A stretch of DNA of 64,000 bases from Vitellaria paradoxa. Taxonomy: Eukaryota > Streptophyta > Magnoliopsida > Ericales > Sapotaceae. The notes under the pieces are model-generated. The model was not told the origin of the DNA. It worked only from the letters and a program-made list of their open reading frames with translations, and did no database searches. Both the position numbers and the translations under genes were made by a program. Location: the NCBI GenBank assembly GCA_019916065.1, contig CM034239.1, positions 47,815,812 through 47,879,811 on the forward strand, written 5' to 3'. Of the stretch, positions 1 through 13,228 are shown piece by piece; the first letter of the stretch is position 1; every line of letters begins with the position of its first letter.

Positions 1-14
1 CATTGCTAAACTAA

Positions 15-156
15 AGTGGTGTTTGAATATTAAAAAAAATTGAAAAAATTAGTATAAAAATCATATGTAATAAAATTTAATAAAAAAAAAGTTGACGGAA
101 ATTTATATATATTTTTTATAAATTTAAGTGAATTTTAACATATTAAACACCACCTA
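15..156. repeat. Small inverted-repeat element (MITE-like)
   Basis: A segment of about 140 bp begins with GGTGTTTGAATATTAAAA and ends with TATTAAACACCACCT, which is its imperfect reverse complement. The interior is AT-rich and non-coding. Length and terminal inverted repeats fit a non-autonomous DNA transposon. No target-site duplication is clear. A related end (GGTGGTGTTTAGTTGATC) occurs near 56937. Confidence 0.5.
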
Positions 157-2130
157 AAGAACCCTTTTAATCAAAGGTGGACATAGGATTTCAAATTAAT
201 AAAGGTAAAAGTTATCCACATTCCTTTTGTAATAAATTTTATTTTTTAAATTTAATTATTATATGGAATAAAATTTGTAGTGATAACTTTAAAAAAACTC
301 TAAAAATATTTTAATTTGTGCAATTTAATACCCTTATATTTGCATCCAACCAAAAAAAAAAAAAAGGCAAGTGCGAATGTCAATTATTAAATAATTAATA
401 AACATAATTTTAAGGTAATTAATCAGCCCTATTAATATGATTTTGGCCCCTATCAAAATAAATTTTGGTCATTAAATAAAATTAACACGTGGTGTAATAT
501 ATATCTTTAAACACAAATTAATGAAGTGTTTGCGGAGTAACACAATGGGATTGCGGAGGGGATTTTTTTTTTTTAATAAATTCCAATCAGTAAAATGCAA
601 TTTACCGACAAGTATAACTCAGTTTTACTAGTTAATTGGGTCGTTTTTACCCTTAAACGGATCAAATTTAGGTCTTTTTAACCCCCGTTTAATTTTTGAT
701 TCCATAGAATTTTTCAGACATATACATATATTGCATATGTTAAGAAAAGCAATCAAAGGAGGAAGTTGCATGCATATAATGCCTTCGAAGGACTCCAAGA
801 GAATAATGGAAAGACTTGATTTGGGAAGAAATAAATTTGACTTATTTTAAATAAAAAAAAAATTTCTTTTTAATTTACAATTGGGGCAAAAAAAATTAAC
901 TTTTTATAGGCATTTTCTTTTTTTTTTTTAACTCTTTGTCTATTTGATATATTTTTCATCATAACATTGAGAGAAAACTTAATATAACACAGTAGTTTTG
1001 AATACTCTATTAAAAAACTAAATAATAAAAATAAAAAAAAAAACTTTAATACCAAAGGTATCTCAGCATTTAGCCCACCAAAAAAAAATCAACTTTTACT
1101 AATTTTCTATAACATTCTCCAAATTACTTCATTAAATATAAAATTAACTTTTTTACCAACTTTGTTTAAGTTTTATCAAAAATTTTTTAATTTTTATAAA
1201 TTTTTGTCAAATACTTAATTATTAACTAAAGTGTCATATGTCAAAAAAAAAATGAATAGTTCTACTTTTCTTTGGTATGTCCAAACATGGCCTACGTTAT
1301 GTCCGTCATGGTGAGGTGTATTATGAATGGGAACTAAAAAAATTATAAGTGACTACTTTTCGATTTTAATTTTTGATTTGGTGGCTCATAAGCCTTTAAT
1401 TTCATATAGCACAAGAGTTGCATGGATATAGAGAGAGAACACAAGGAGATAGATTTAACTACTGTCGTATATTATATATTTAATAAATAAATAATCTCCC
1501 TTATAATTAAAAATTTGTTTTTCTTTTTTTAGTTAATAAAAATAAATATAATATTTTTTTAATTTTTTAGCCAATAAAAATAAATTTAATATTATTTTTA
1601 AGTTTTTTTTTTCACTTGGCACATCTTTCAATAAGGGCTCCGTTTAGAGTTCTCCAAAAAAAAATAAATAAAATCTTACAAATCTTTATAAATATGAATT
1701 ACGAGACAGTAAAGGGTATGTTTAGAGTAAGAAAAAATGAGATAAATTGAGAGTTCGTAATGCGTGCAGTAAAAGAAAAAAGTTGATGTGATATAAAGTT
1801 AATAAAGATTTATAGAGATTTTTAGTGTTTTTTTATACCAAACAGAACCAAAATTTAAATTCTTTACTCATTATATAAATTAAAAAATATTTATTTTTAT
1901 AATTTTATATTATTTTATACGAGTCTAAACACCCGCGAGGTACCCGTGGTTGTAAACTTGTAACGTACGAACAACGTGTGTGCTAACAGTCACCAACCAT
2001 TAGTTCTCGCTCGGTCATGATTGGTCTCCTCCATTAAACTAAAAAATGATTTAACGGAGACCGGGCGATCTCATCTCTTCATCTGGACTGCAGATGACGT
2101 AAGTATTTCTATTGCTTCAAATATTTAGTA
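157..2130. other. AT-rich intergenic stretch without a recognisable gene
   Basis: Many A and T runs and only short chance reading frames. A half-element at about 1705-1850 (GTATGTTTAGAGTAAGAAAA to the ATACCAAACAGAAC end) resembles the repeat family at 2136-2412. Nothing else can be supported. Confidence 0.6.
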
Positions 2131-2135
2131 TACGT

Positions 2136-2412
2136 TTGGAACCACGGAGAATGAGATATGGTACGTATAGCGTATTAATTTTTATCGAAAATTTTAAAAA
2201 ATTTTTAAAAGTAATTTATTTTTTATCTCATTACACGAATTATGAACTCACAATTTATCTTATTTTATTTTATTTTTTATCACTCCAAACACACCCAATA
2301 TGAGATAAAATGAAATAAGTTGTGATCTCGTAATTCGTACAGTGACATAAAAAGTGAATAATTTTTAAAATTTTTTACTATTTTTTAAAATTTTTTATCA
2401 CTCAAAACGAAA
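2136..2412. repeat. Fold-back MITE, member of a dispersed family
   Basis: The left half reads TTATCTCATTACACGAATTA around 2221-2245. The right half contains the inverted counterpart, CTCGTAATTCGTACAGTGAC, around 2325-2345. Each is flanked by matching runs of AAATTTTTTAAA, so the segment can fold almost end to end. The ends look like GTTTGGAACCAC and TCACTCAAAACGAAACC. Related single arms with the core CACGAATTATGAACTCACA lie near 40433-40545 and, more diverged, 56275-56402. Confidence 0.6.
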
Positions 2413-3690
2413 CCTTATCAATAATCATAAATGTAAACATAATACCCTATATTAACATTCATTATCATAATTATAATATTATAAAATAAAATTATTTACA
2501 AATTAAAAAATAAATTAAAAAAATACTAAATACATTGCGCTTTGAATTTTCCCTAATTTAAAAAATATTATTCATTACATTATCAAATGAAATGGTATAT
2601 TTTAGCATTTTGCATGATGAACCACGTTTTCAGCGCAAGGGAATAAAGGATTGTCAATCTTGAGAGGTAGTTCAATTGGTGAGACACAGTGATTACTAAT
2701 TTTAAATTTTCTTAAGATTATTGGAGATCTACCTGATTGTTAACTTTAAAACTCTTAGAAATTAGTTGAGATATACGTAAATTGGTCTGAACACTCTGAA
2801 TCATTGAGAAAAAAAAAAAAAAACAAATAAAGGCTTGCTATTGTATATATTTTTTAAAAAAATGATAAATGTATTCCTCTATTATCTTTTTTTACTACAA
2901 AATAACTTTATTAAATTTAAAGGGATTGTAAAATGGAGAAAGTTAATAAGGAATTTCTACCCAACACAAAAGAAGAGAAGAAAAGGAAAAGAAAAATGTG
3001 AAGGGGAAGCAAAAATAAGAAAAAGAAATAAGGATAAAAGGAAAAAAAATGGGCGCGCAAGGCTATTTTTTAGATCAACAACTGTTTTAGGTCCAATTAG
3101 ACCCAGGAAATAAAATTGGACAGTAAATTTTTGACCAAATCTCAAGTTTAAAATTTAAAAATGGAACAAAATTTTAGTAAATGGTTAGTTTAATTAAATG
3201 AAAAAATTGAATATTATAGATGATATTCACACATATTATATATTTAGTTATATTTATTATATATATCTATGTATATATATATAGTAAAAGTAAATATACG
3301 CACTGATGTGCGATAATTATTTCATTAAATTTATGTTATAAAGTTACATTTTTTTTTAGAAGAAAAAAAACAAATGATGTAACCAATTTTTGAAAAAATA
3401 TCCTATCAAGGTGTACCTTTTAATTACATGAATTTCATTACCATACTATTCTTATAACGGTAAAACAACAATCTTAATAAATTAATGATGGACTTAAATT
3501 CAAAGAAGAAAATAACCCAATTAACTAACTAAAAGACAGTAATGAAAAAAAAAAAGAGGTAACCAAATACCGCTATTCTTAATTATATTGTTATAGGTAC
3601 ATCCTTGTATTGGTACAACTCCAGCTGAACTAATGTCTGTTTGTTTTGTTTGCATGTATTTATTAGGTAAGAATGATGTATCAAATAAAA
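2413..3690. other. AT-rich intergenic stretch
   Basis: Poly(A) and poly(T) tracts, an AT microsatellite near 3255-3285 and a purine-rich segment at 2960-3055. The short open frames here are low-complexity and not credible genes. Confidence 0.55.
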
Positions 3691-4243
3691 TACTGAAAAC
3701 ACAATCTTTCAGTGATCTCCACAAACCTTCCCCCCATTCCTTGTTTTGTTTTCTTCATAGAGAAGCTCAGTCGTTCAAGCTCTCATCTCATTTCGCTTCA
3801 TTTCATATGAATTTGACGGCAGCCAAACCAAGAAGAAGAAGAAGAAGAAGAAGAAGCAGCAGCAGCTTTGAGCAATTCTGATAACTCTTTTGCAAGAAAT
3901 CCTATTAGAACATGTCGAAGTCCTTTGTTTGGGAGATTTCCTCGGGTTGATTCCGTCAAATTTTCCGGTAAAATCCTCATCTCTGATGCAAATTCACCTT
4001 CCTTGTTTCTTCGTACTCGGTGTATGTTTGTTTGTGTATGAACTGACAGGTTGAGAACTAGAAGTTTTGAACCGTGATGATGATGATGATAAGGATAAGG
4101 TTCTGACCTACGAAAAGCTTTTACTCTTTTTTTCTTCTTTTAAAATGATTCTAAATTTAATTCCATCATTCAACAATTCATGGTTATATTATATATATAT
4201 ATATACACTCTGCTTTCTGGTTTCTGGTTTCTGGTTTCACGCT

Positions 4244-4280
<37 letters not shown>

Positions 4281-4569
4281 TCTCTGTGTCTACTTTTATT
4301 TATAATATATATTCTTTCTTTCTGAGTTCTACTAGTTCTCGGACGGAGCAAAGATTTTGATTCCTGTAGTGTTAGATCTGAAGTTTTGGTACCGTATTTT
4401 TTCCTGTTATTTTCTTTGTCCTTCGTTATTTTCTTTTTTTTTTCCTGGATTTTCTCGGAAGCCAAACGGGAATCAAGAAAATCCTTGGGCAACCTTTTGA
4501 TGAGTGGCTTGAAAGGGAGATGTAATAATAATCCACAACTGAAAACAAATTGACGTCTTAGCGTTTCAC

Positions 4570-4611
<42 letters not shown>

Positions 4612-4783
4612 CTCATTTGTTAATTTAAAATTGTTTTATTAATCAAGCAGTGATGATTGATTTGAGTTTAAATATTTGTCCTCAGCTATTCCAAACAAAG
4701 ATGGGCTCACGCTGCAATAATGTGCTTGGTACCTGACAAACTCACTCTCTCAAATTACCTTTTTATCCCTGTCGACCTGTACA
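3691..4783 (+). promoter_or_regulatory. Upstream and leader region of the CEPR2-like gene
   Basis: Base composition rises and CT-rich tracts typical of plant leaders appear: an AAG repeat at about 3830-3855, a CT tract running into a CG tract at about 4241-4281, and a CT tract at about 4571-4607. A possible noncoding exon ends at 3968 (TTTTCCG, then GTAAAATCC), but no transcript evidence is available. No coding exon with family resemblance is visible before the ATG at 4784. Confidence 0.4.
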
Positions 4784-7700
4784 ATGGCTAAAAGCCCACC
4801 GTCACTTCTTCCCCTCTCCCTCCAAAGTCTAACCGCTTTCTTAATTTTTTGTTACCTTTTTCATCCTTCCATGCCCACAACGGTTGAAATTAAAGCCCTC
4901 CTAGAATTCAAAAACCAGTTGGAAGATCCCTTGAATCACTTAGATTCCTGGAAAGATTCAGAATCTCCATGTCTTTTTGTGGGAGTTTCTTGCCATCCAG
5001 ACACAGGGAAAGTCACCGAAATTTCCCTTGATGAAAAGAACCTCTCGGGTCTGATATCTCCTTCAATTTCTGCCCTCCAGAGCCTCACTTCTCTTGTGCT
5101 GCCATCAAATACTATTTCCGGGAACCTCCCACCAGAACTGAGGAATTGCACCAATTTGAAAGTTCTGAATCTCACAGGAAACATTATGAATGGCAGCCTA
5201 TCCGACCTTTCTGGTCTGACAAACTTGGAGATTCTGGATTTGTCTGGGAACTACTTTTCCGGTGGATTCCCCACTTGGGTTGGGAAGTTGACTCGGTTGA
5301 CTTCACTAGGCCTGGGTGATAATGAGTACGTAGAGGGTGAAATTCCTGAGGTTATTGGAAATTTGAAGAATTTGACTTGGCTTTATCTGGCTGGTTGCCA
5401 TTTGAGGGGTGAAATCCCTGATTCTATTTTTGAGCTGACCGCGTTGGAGTCGTTGGATATCTCTAGGAACAAGATTTCTGGGAATTTCTCGAAATCAATA
5501 TCAAAACTAAAAAAACTCTACAAAATTGAGCTCTTTCACAACAACTTGACTGGAGAACTTCCAGCAGAGCTGGCTGACCTCATCCTTTTGCAGGAAATTG
5601 ATATTTCTGCAAACCAGATGACTGGTAAACTGCCGCTAGAGATTGGCAATTTAAAGAAGTTGACGGTTTTTCAGCTGTACGAGAACAACTTCTCTGGTGA
5701 ACTCCCACCTGGATTTGGAGATTTGCATAATCTCACTTCCCTTTCTATATACAGGAATAGTTTTTCAGGAGAATTTCCAGAGAATTTTGGTCGGTTTTGT
5801 CCACTGAATAGTGTAGACATATCTGAGAATCAGTTTACTGGTAGCTTTCCAAAATTCTTGTGCGAGAATGGTAATTTGCAGTTTTTGCTTGCATTGGGCA
5901 ACAATTTTTCTGGGGAGTTGCCTGATAAGTATGCTAGGTGCAAATCTTTAGAGCGATTGAGGATCAATAAGAACCAATTATCTGGGAAAATCCCAGACGG
6001 ATTGTGGGCATTGCCGAATGCAAAAATGATAGATTTAAGTGATAATGATTTTACTGGAGGCATTTCACCAGACATTGGGATTTCCACCAGCCTGAATCAG
6101 TTGGTTTTATTCAACAATAAGTTTTCAGGCGAGCTCCCGGGGGAGCTTGGCGAGGTGACGCAATTGGAAAGGCTGCATTTAAGTAATAATGACTTCTCTG
6201 GAAGAATACCTTCTGAAATTGGTGTTCTGAAGCAGTTATCATCTTTGCATTTGGAAGAGAACTCATTTCACGGACCAATACCACCAGAGCTGGGGCGATG
6301 TGCTAGGCTGGTGGACTTAAATCTTGCCTTGAATTCCCTGAGTGGTGTTATCCCTGATACAATTTCACAGATGAGCTCTCTCAATTCTCTGAATCTTTCA
6401 GGAAATAAACTTGAAGGTTCCATCCCGATAAATTTACAGAAATTGAAGCTAAGTTCTATTGATTTGTCAAAAAACCGGCTATCAGGGAGAGTTCCGCTCT
6501 TTCTTCTTACCATGGGAGGAGACCACGCATTTGAAGGAAACAATGGACTTTGTATTGACGTAAGTTCTAGAACTCAAGTCAATTCAAGAATCGCCGTTTG
6601 CAATGCGGAGCATATTCACCAAGGATTCAATGGAAGTAAACTTGTTGTTTTCTGCATCATATTAGCTGCCTTGATTGTCGTTTTGAGTGGCTTATCACTA
6701 GTGAGTTACTGGAACTTCAAGTACACACAAAATAATCCCAGATGGGAGAAGGAAACAGATCCAAAATGGAAGATTGAGTCTTTCCACCCGGTTGACTTAG
6801 ACGCAGATGAGATATGCAATTTGGATGAGGATAATTTGATTGGAATTGGAGGTACAGGAAAAGTTTATAGATTGAATTTGAAGAAAGATGTTGGTACGGT
6901 GGCTGTGAAGCAACTATGGAAGGGAAATGTGGTGAAGGTTTCAGCAACAGAAATGGAGATTTTGGGAAAGATCAGACATAAAAATGTCTTGAAACTGTAT
7001 GCCTGTCTAATGAGAGGAGGGTCCAGTTTCTTGGTGTTTGAGTACATGTCAAATGGCAATCTTTTTCAGGCACTTCATCGAGAAATCAAGGGTGGGCAAC
7101 CAGAGTTGGATTGGTATCAGCGGTACAGAATTGCTCTAGGAGCTGCAAGAGGACTTGCATATTTGCATCACGACTGTTCCCCGCCTATTATTCACAGAGA
7201 TGTTAAATCAACCAATATTTTACTAGATGAGGATTATGAACCAAAAATTGCAGATTTTGGGGTGGCAAAGATTGCAGAAGGGTCTGATAGGTCTGAAACC
7301 AGCTGTTTTACTGGTACACATGGTTACATTGCCCCCGGTGAGTTTCAAATTTTGATTTGTATGGAACCAATATGATTTTTTTTTTTTGGGGGGGGGGGGG
7401 TTGGTTTAACAAATTCACTCAGTGAAAGTTATTTGGACTTTGCTTTCCTGGATCAGGATCCTCTCCATTCCATGCTTGAAATGGAGAGTTCCGTTCCGTA
7501 TTATGAATGCATACTCCTCTTCAATGAGAAATTAATGGTCAAGACGACAGTTTATTTTTTAAAATAAAAATAATATGACTATCCTTCTTCCAATGGGTAG
7601 GATATAGTTTATCAGACAGTAATTAGGGTAACTTTTTTTATGAATTTTCTTTCCTCTTTTTCCCCCCTTTTTCATTTTTTTCTCCAGTTATATTCTGCAT

Positions 7701-8467
7701 AATGAATACGCATTTTCTGTACTATTCATATTTTGAAGTTGTACAATTTGCTGGACTAGGGTGCATTGTGGATGATACTTGATCTGCCTTCTGCCGATGA
7801 CTTATCATCCCTGTATCTAGCAATCAATGAGTTTTATTAGGAACTTACATAATGTGGTTGCTTTTGTGATCTTTTAATCAAAGCAAAAACGTTCCATGTT
7901 TGTCCATATTTTTCCAATAAAATTTGAGGCCAGCAAAATAGACACGAAAAGAATCTAGCATCAAAATTTCCTTTTGGGGCAAAAATGTATCATGAAAAGA
8001 AGGGAGGTTATTTGTGTTGGAAGAATAGGTGGTCATATACTTCATTAAATTCATTGTATGCTTATTTTTCTTTTTTGGAAACATTTTCCTCTGCAGAGTT
8101 GGCATATACTCTTAAAGTCACTGAAAAGAGTGATGTGTACAGTTTTGGAATAGTGCTACTAGAGTTAGTTACTGCTAGAAGGCCAATAGAAGAGGAATAT
8201 GGAGAAGGAAAGGATGTGGTTTATTGGGTTTCGGCTCATCTCAATGATCGCAAAGATGTGCTCAAAGTTCTGGACTCCAAGGTGCTATCTGATCTTGTTC
8301 AAGACGACATGATTAAGGTATTGAAGGTTGCTGCGCTCTGCACCACCAAGCTTCCGAATCTGCGCCCGAGCATGAAAGACGTGGTTAAGATGCTGGTTGA
8401 TGCTGAGCCTTCATGCGATCTCAGATCCCCGGACAACTGTGAAAAGAATGGAAAGGTTTTCCTGTAA
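4784..8467 (+). CDS. CEPR2: CEPR2-like leucine-rich repeat receptor kinase (two exons)
   Basis: Plasma-membrane receptor kinase of LRR subfamily XI, the group that perceives secreted CEP-type peptides. Exon 1 is 4784-7337 and exon 2 is 8097-8467. The GT-AG intron splits the Glu codon of the kinase APE motif, and the product is 974 aa. An N-terminal signal peptide (about 1-32) is followed by a cysteine-capped LRR N-terminus (SPCLFVGVSC), about 20 LRRs of the LSGNxxSGxxP type to about residue 590, and a transmembrane helix at about 620-644. The kinase domain shows the glycine loop IGIGGTGKVY (about 685), Lys709 in VAVK, HRD at 804-806 (an RD kinase), DFG at 824-826 and THGYIAPE across the junction. 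Exon 2 gives DVYSFGIVLLELVT and TTKLPNLRPSMKDVV. Phrases such as SLSIYRNSFSGEFP and QFLLALGNNFSGELP match my recollection of Arabidopsis CEPR2 rather than CEPR1. It appears intact. The orthology is inferred. Confidence 0.88.
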
Positions 8468-8918
8468 TTCTTCTCTCTTTTAGTATATCTATAGCTTTGT
8501 CCTCATTGAATTTTCAAGTCCCTTTGTGCATACCAGCCAACTTTGGCAATAATGGAATTTAGCATGTAAGGTAAGAAGCTTGAGTGTGCTGTCGTATGGA
8601 GTAGTGGCATTTAGTGTGATATATATATATATATATATAGTTTTGTTCCTTAGGTGAAATTGGTGTTGTAAAAGCACATGTAGTATGCTATCTATTGTGT
8701 ATTAAACCATCCTTTTAAGATGTGAAATTTTTACCCCTTCCTTTTATTTTCACTCTTTCAAAACGAAGAGAACAGTGGGTTATCTGAGCTCTAGTGAATC
8801 CTTTGTTTGTAGTTGTAACTTCACGAGGAGAAGGTATGCTCGCGGTGCAGGAAAATCTGGAACGATTGTTTTCCTTCTCTCTGAGGCCACACATTCTGCT
8901 TGATGGGATTTTTGCCTT

Positions 8919-8954
<36 letters not shown>

Positions 8955-9829
8955 TATTTATTTTTTTTTGTCTTTGACAAAGTTGCAGGATGCCTTCGGA
9001 GAATCGTTGCTCGGTGTTTTGATTTTTTTTTTTGGGGGTAGTTTTTATATCTATGTTATTTACATTTATTAAAAAATTTGTAAAATTAAAACGAACAATG
9101 CTTTCAATAGAAAAAATATTTGAACGTTAATTTTCCTATTTGAAAGTATTTTTTGTAATTTTTTTGAATAGAAAAATATTTGTTTTATATGTTAAAATAT
9201 AAAAAAAAAATTTTAACGTAATCTTTGAATATTTCTTACATGAAAAATAAAAAAATTGCAGTAATTATTTGATGGGACTGAGAGTTGTCTTCATAATGGT
9301 TATTCCATCCCTCTCAGTCAGCTTTCTTTGTTACTCTAAGTTTTAAATAATTATTTTTGCATAAGAGTATTGCTAGTAACTTCTCATTCCAATTCTTACT
9401 CTGCAATGCTACAGTGTTATTTAGCAATATAAAAAATTACTTTTCAGCTTTGTGTATCTAGCATATTCTTTATTCAAATTTTTTATATCAGTAGATTTTT
9501 GTAAATTAATAAAATTAGTGATTTTTTGGGTTAAAATTTCAACAGATTTTCCATCACAATCCATATTCTACAGTGTTATAGTGCCATTCAATCGCATAGG
9601 GAGTCACAGCTTTGTGTACCCAATGGATCCCCTCTTCAGGTTTTTTATGTCAATAGATTTTGTAAATTAACAAAGTTAGTATTTTATTTTGGTCAAAATT
9701 TTAATGTCGAATGAATTTTTACAATTTGAATTCAAACAACCATTTTTTAAAATATAAATTTTAATAAATATTTTCAAATTTTAAATTATAACAGATACCT
9801 TTTTGAGATTTGCATCCAACAGTCATATT
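8468..9829. other. 3' flank of the receptor kinase and AT-rich spacer
   Basis: The 3' untranslated region probably occupies the first few hundred bases and includes an AT microsatellite at about 8621-8639. ATT-type trinucleotide repeats lie at about 8928-8955. A diverged duplication links 9440-9520 and 9608-9690 (AGCTTTGTGTA, then AATAGATTT or GTAGATTT, then GTAAATTAA). No gene is seen. Confidence 0.55.
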
Positions 9830-10348
9830 TAGGGATATCAACGAGATGAATATGGGACAAGTATGACCTCCATCCCCATCCCTATTTAGTAATACCCTTA
9901 CTCGTTACCGTCCCCGTCCCCGTCCCTGTCCCTGTCCCCATCCCAGTTTCGAGGAAAAAAAATTTTTCACATACTCGTCCCCGTTAGGTAATGAATTCTT
10001 CACTCCAGTCCCCGATTACCTGCCAAGCATACTAACTATTACAAATTATATATTACATGTATAAAATAAATATTAAAAATTATTATGAATATTATATATA
10101 TTTAAATAAAAATATGTATTATATATATTAAATAAAAAATAAATATATATACAAATTAATAAATAAATATTTAAACGGGTACGGAGTAGGGATGGGACTA
10201 TCATACCCGTTCTCGTCCTCGTACTTGGTTTGCTAACACCTCAAATCCTCATACCTGTCTCGGTTCCCGCTACTAGTATCCTTATACTCTCCTCGAACGA
10301 GGCGGGTGAAGCAGGTACTCAACGAGTACGAGTACATTGACATTCTTA
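9830..10348. mobile_element. Non-autonomous hAT-like transposon
   Basis: The left end TAGGGATATCAACGAG matches the reverse complement of the right end, TAAGAATGTCAATGTA, in most positions. The flanks GTCATATT (9822-9829) and GTAATATT (10349-10356) form an 8-bp target-site duplication with one mismatch, the length expected for hAT elements. The interior has a hexamer-like tract of CCGTCC/CTGTCC at about 9907-9945 and a facing GGGATGGGAC...CCCGTTCTCGTCC segment near 10185-10220. There is no transposase frame, so it is a non-autonomous copy. Confidence 0.65.
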
Positions 10349-12175
10349 GTAATATTTTCAAAATTGGGAGTGACATTGTAGAAAGAGGATGTATGGGGAG
10401 GTGTTTTTCATTCCGTGGATATTGGGAACTAAATATGTTATTAGAAATAAAATAAGAAAGCGACATAGGAATAAGAATAGGAATAGGGACGAAAACATTG
10501 CTGGGTAGTGTTTTTTTATTAATAATCCTTATATCTAGAAATAAGGAAATAAGGATTGGGATGGGAAACTATTGGTAATGCTCTAATTATTTTAAATTTA
10601 TCATTAATTAATCACACTAATTATAGTGAAAATTATATTCTTTTTAAATATAAAAAAAATCAAATATATATATATTTTTTAGTCAACAGTATTCTTAAAT
10701 TCTTCTCCAAACTATTGTTGACAATTTCCATGCAAGTCCAAAATCACCTATTATTTCGATATTGGAACTTTGGGGATCATGAATTCCTCATTTTGCATTG
10801 AAATGGGCCCGAGCTCCCCCGTTGGAAATTTCGAAAATTATGGAGTTGCCTTAACGCTTTGTGTACTATTTTTAGAACTTGTAAAATGACTCCTCTAATA
10901 TGCTTATATGTTAAAATATAAGGGGTGTTTGTTATTATAATATGAGATTAAAAATTAACGGGTAAATATTATAGGTGTAGTTGTTATTATTTTGTTTCTA
11001 AATTTTTTTATTAATTTTATCTTAATCCCTAAAGAGTTAATAGTTTAATCATTTGAGAGAAAAAAATATTAATCAATTTAATTTTATATCTAATAGAGAA
11101 AATATTAATCAATTTAACTTTATATCTAATATTATTAAAAGATTGATGCCACTGCACATGCGATACGTGTGAATTGTTTTTGTCATAATAATTAATAAAA
11201 ATATTTTAGGTTTGTAAATTATGAATATCTACTTAATTTTTTTATTAATTTTAATCAATCTATTAGGACAATGTGTGTGAATTTTTATTTTTATTTTATT
11301 TCACTTATATATATACATGTGATACATGTGGATTTTTATTAAATTTTTGTTTTAGATCTATGTGTATATTATTAATTAATTTGTTATATTTTAAAAATTA
11401 AAAAAATACTAGTGCACACGTGATGTACGTGAATTTTTATTAAGTATTTATTTAAAAACTATGTGTGTATCATTAATTAATTTATTATTTTTTTTTGAAA
11501 AAATTTCTCAAACAATAAATAATGAATTATTAATTAAAAATATTTAAGTAGATTGTAAACAATTAAGGGGCATTTAGATAAAATAAAATAATATTATAAG
11601 AGTAGTTGGTAGTTAAAGGCCATTTAAGGAAAATAAAAAATAAAAGGTTAAAATTATTTAAATAACTTATGAAAGTGTAAAAATTATTTATGCACTGTTT
11701 TCAATTTGTGAGTGGTTATCGGCGGTTAAGAGTTATTAATGAAAAAAAATTCAAATTGTGAGTAGTTAGAGGTAATTAAAGGTCATTAATGAGAAAAAAA
11801 AAAAAAAAAAAAAAGCTTCCCAAAAGAAAGTTTCTTTGAACCAAATCTTGATGTTTGTCCTATAATAGTATATAAGTATAGATGTAAAATTTTTTGAGAT
11901 AACTATTATTCCTAACTGTATATAAGAGAATATAAAAACAAATGAACAATTTTAGTAGTAACAAATATTGTTTGATAATTACTGAGGTCGATTAGGATTT
12001 TGCTCGTTTCAATATAAATTTTTCTTTAAAAAAATACTTTTACTTATATTTTAAAAAATATTTTATAATGAAATAAATGAAATTTAAGTTTTAATTATTT
12101 AATGAAATAAACGGGGTTGTTAAAGTTATTTTGAGCTCTCGAAACTCATTAGGAGTTTCTGGAAGTTTATTAAGG
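10349..12175. other. AT-rich intergenic stretch
   Basis: No coding potential. A short local duplication (TCAATTTAA.TTTATATCTAAT) lies at about 11070-11130. The same kind of sequence as elsewhere between genes, with poly(A) near 11791-11815. Confidence 0.5.
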
Positions 12176-12537
12176 TCTCGTTTGGCATACTATAAATCTC
12201 TAAAAAAAACTCTATAAATCTCTAACAACTCATCTACCTCTAATTTTTCCGCTATCACTAATTTCAAAAAATTTTAATATTTCGTTAAAAAAAAATTTGA
12301 AAGTAAGTTAATAGAATGTGTAAATTTTTTTTACAATTATATATTTCGTGTCAAAAGCTTTCAAATGAGTACCATTATTGTTATTTTTTGTGAATTTTTT
12401 TAAATTCGCGGGAATGGATTTGAAAAATCGTTCCTACAATTTGTGACTTTTCAGAAAAAAAACGGCGCTAAAATTAACCTAAAATCATATTTTATTTTAA
12501 TTTATCTTATTTTTTCTTACTTTAAACGAGGCTTAAG
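12176..12537 (-). repeat. MITE, reverse-oriented relative of the 16540 copy
   Basis: It starts CTCGTTTGGCATACTATAAA and ends TTACTTTAAACGAGGCTT, giving inverted ends CTCGTTTGG / CCTCGTTTAAAG. Internal segments (AAAGCTTTCAAATGAGTACC, ATTGTTATTTTTTGTGAATT) are the reverse complement of segments in the 16540-16940 element, so the two are members of one family in opposite orientation. Confidence 0.5.
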
Positions 12538-13228
12538 TTGTTAATTTTAGAATTTTAAAATTCTAATCAAGGTGTTTAAAATATGACTCAAGCATCCCCT
12601 CAGTCATTAAAAAAAAGATAAAATAAATAGTTATTTTGAGCTAGTACGGCAAGGTGAATAAATCCATTAATTAACTTGCGATCCATGTTTCGAATTATTC
12701 ACTTAAAATAGGCGGCCTAGATTTGTTTTTGAACCAATCAATTGGTGATCATTTCCTTTTCCTTCGCCGACACGGCAACCGTTACCCCCCTTACGACTGC
12801 TAATTAATAATTTATCACGTTTATTATATTCATAATTAATTCCACGGCTCGTTTGGATGTTGTTTTGTTTACCTCTTCTCTTATTTCAAGTTGTTCTTCT
12901 AATTCAATACCTTTTAAGTAATCTTTTTATTTTCTTCTCTTTTTTAATATTTTTGGATATATTATTTACATTTTAACAAAAAATTGGTGATTATGTGCAG
13001 TAATTTTTTTAAATATATTTTTTTAAGTATTATTTTTTAATCTTTAAAAGAGCTGTAAATGGAATAAAACTCCATGAGATCCATTTGAGTTTGGTTTGAA
13101 AATTGATTTGTTTAAATTTAGCTGGAAATATGAATGAATTAAATCTGAATCACAATTTAAAATCATTGTATAATTAAATTCAATTAATATTTAACTCGAT
13201 AAATTAATATGGAATATATTTAGTATAA

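Noticed and set aside
4067..4492. Short coding frames in the CT/CG repeat area before the receptor kinase
   Set aside because: They are translations of AT, CT and CG microsatellites without domain content.
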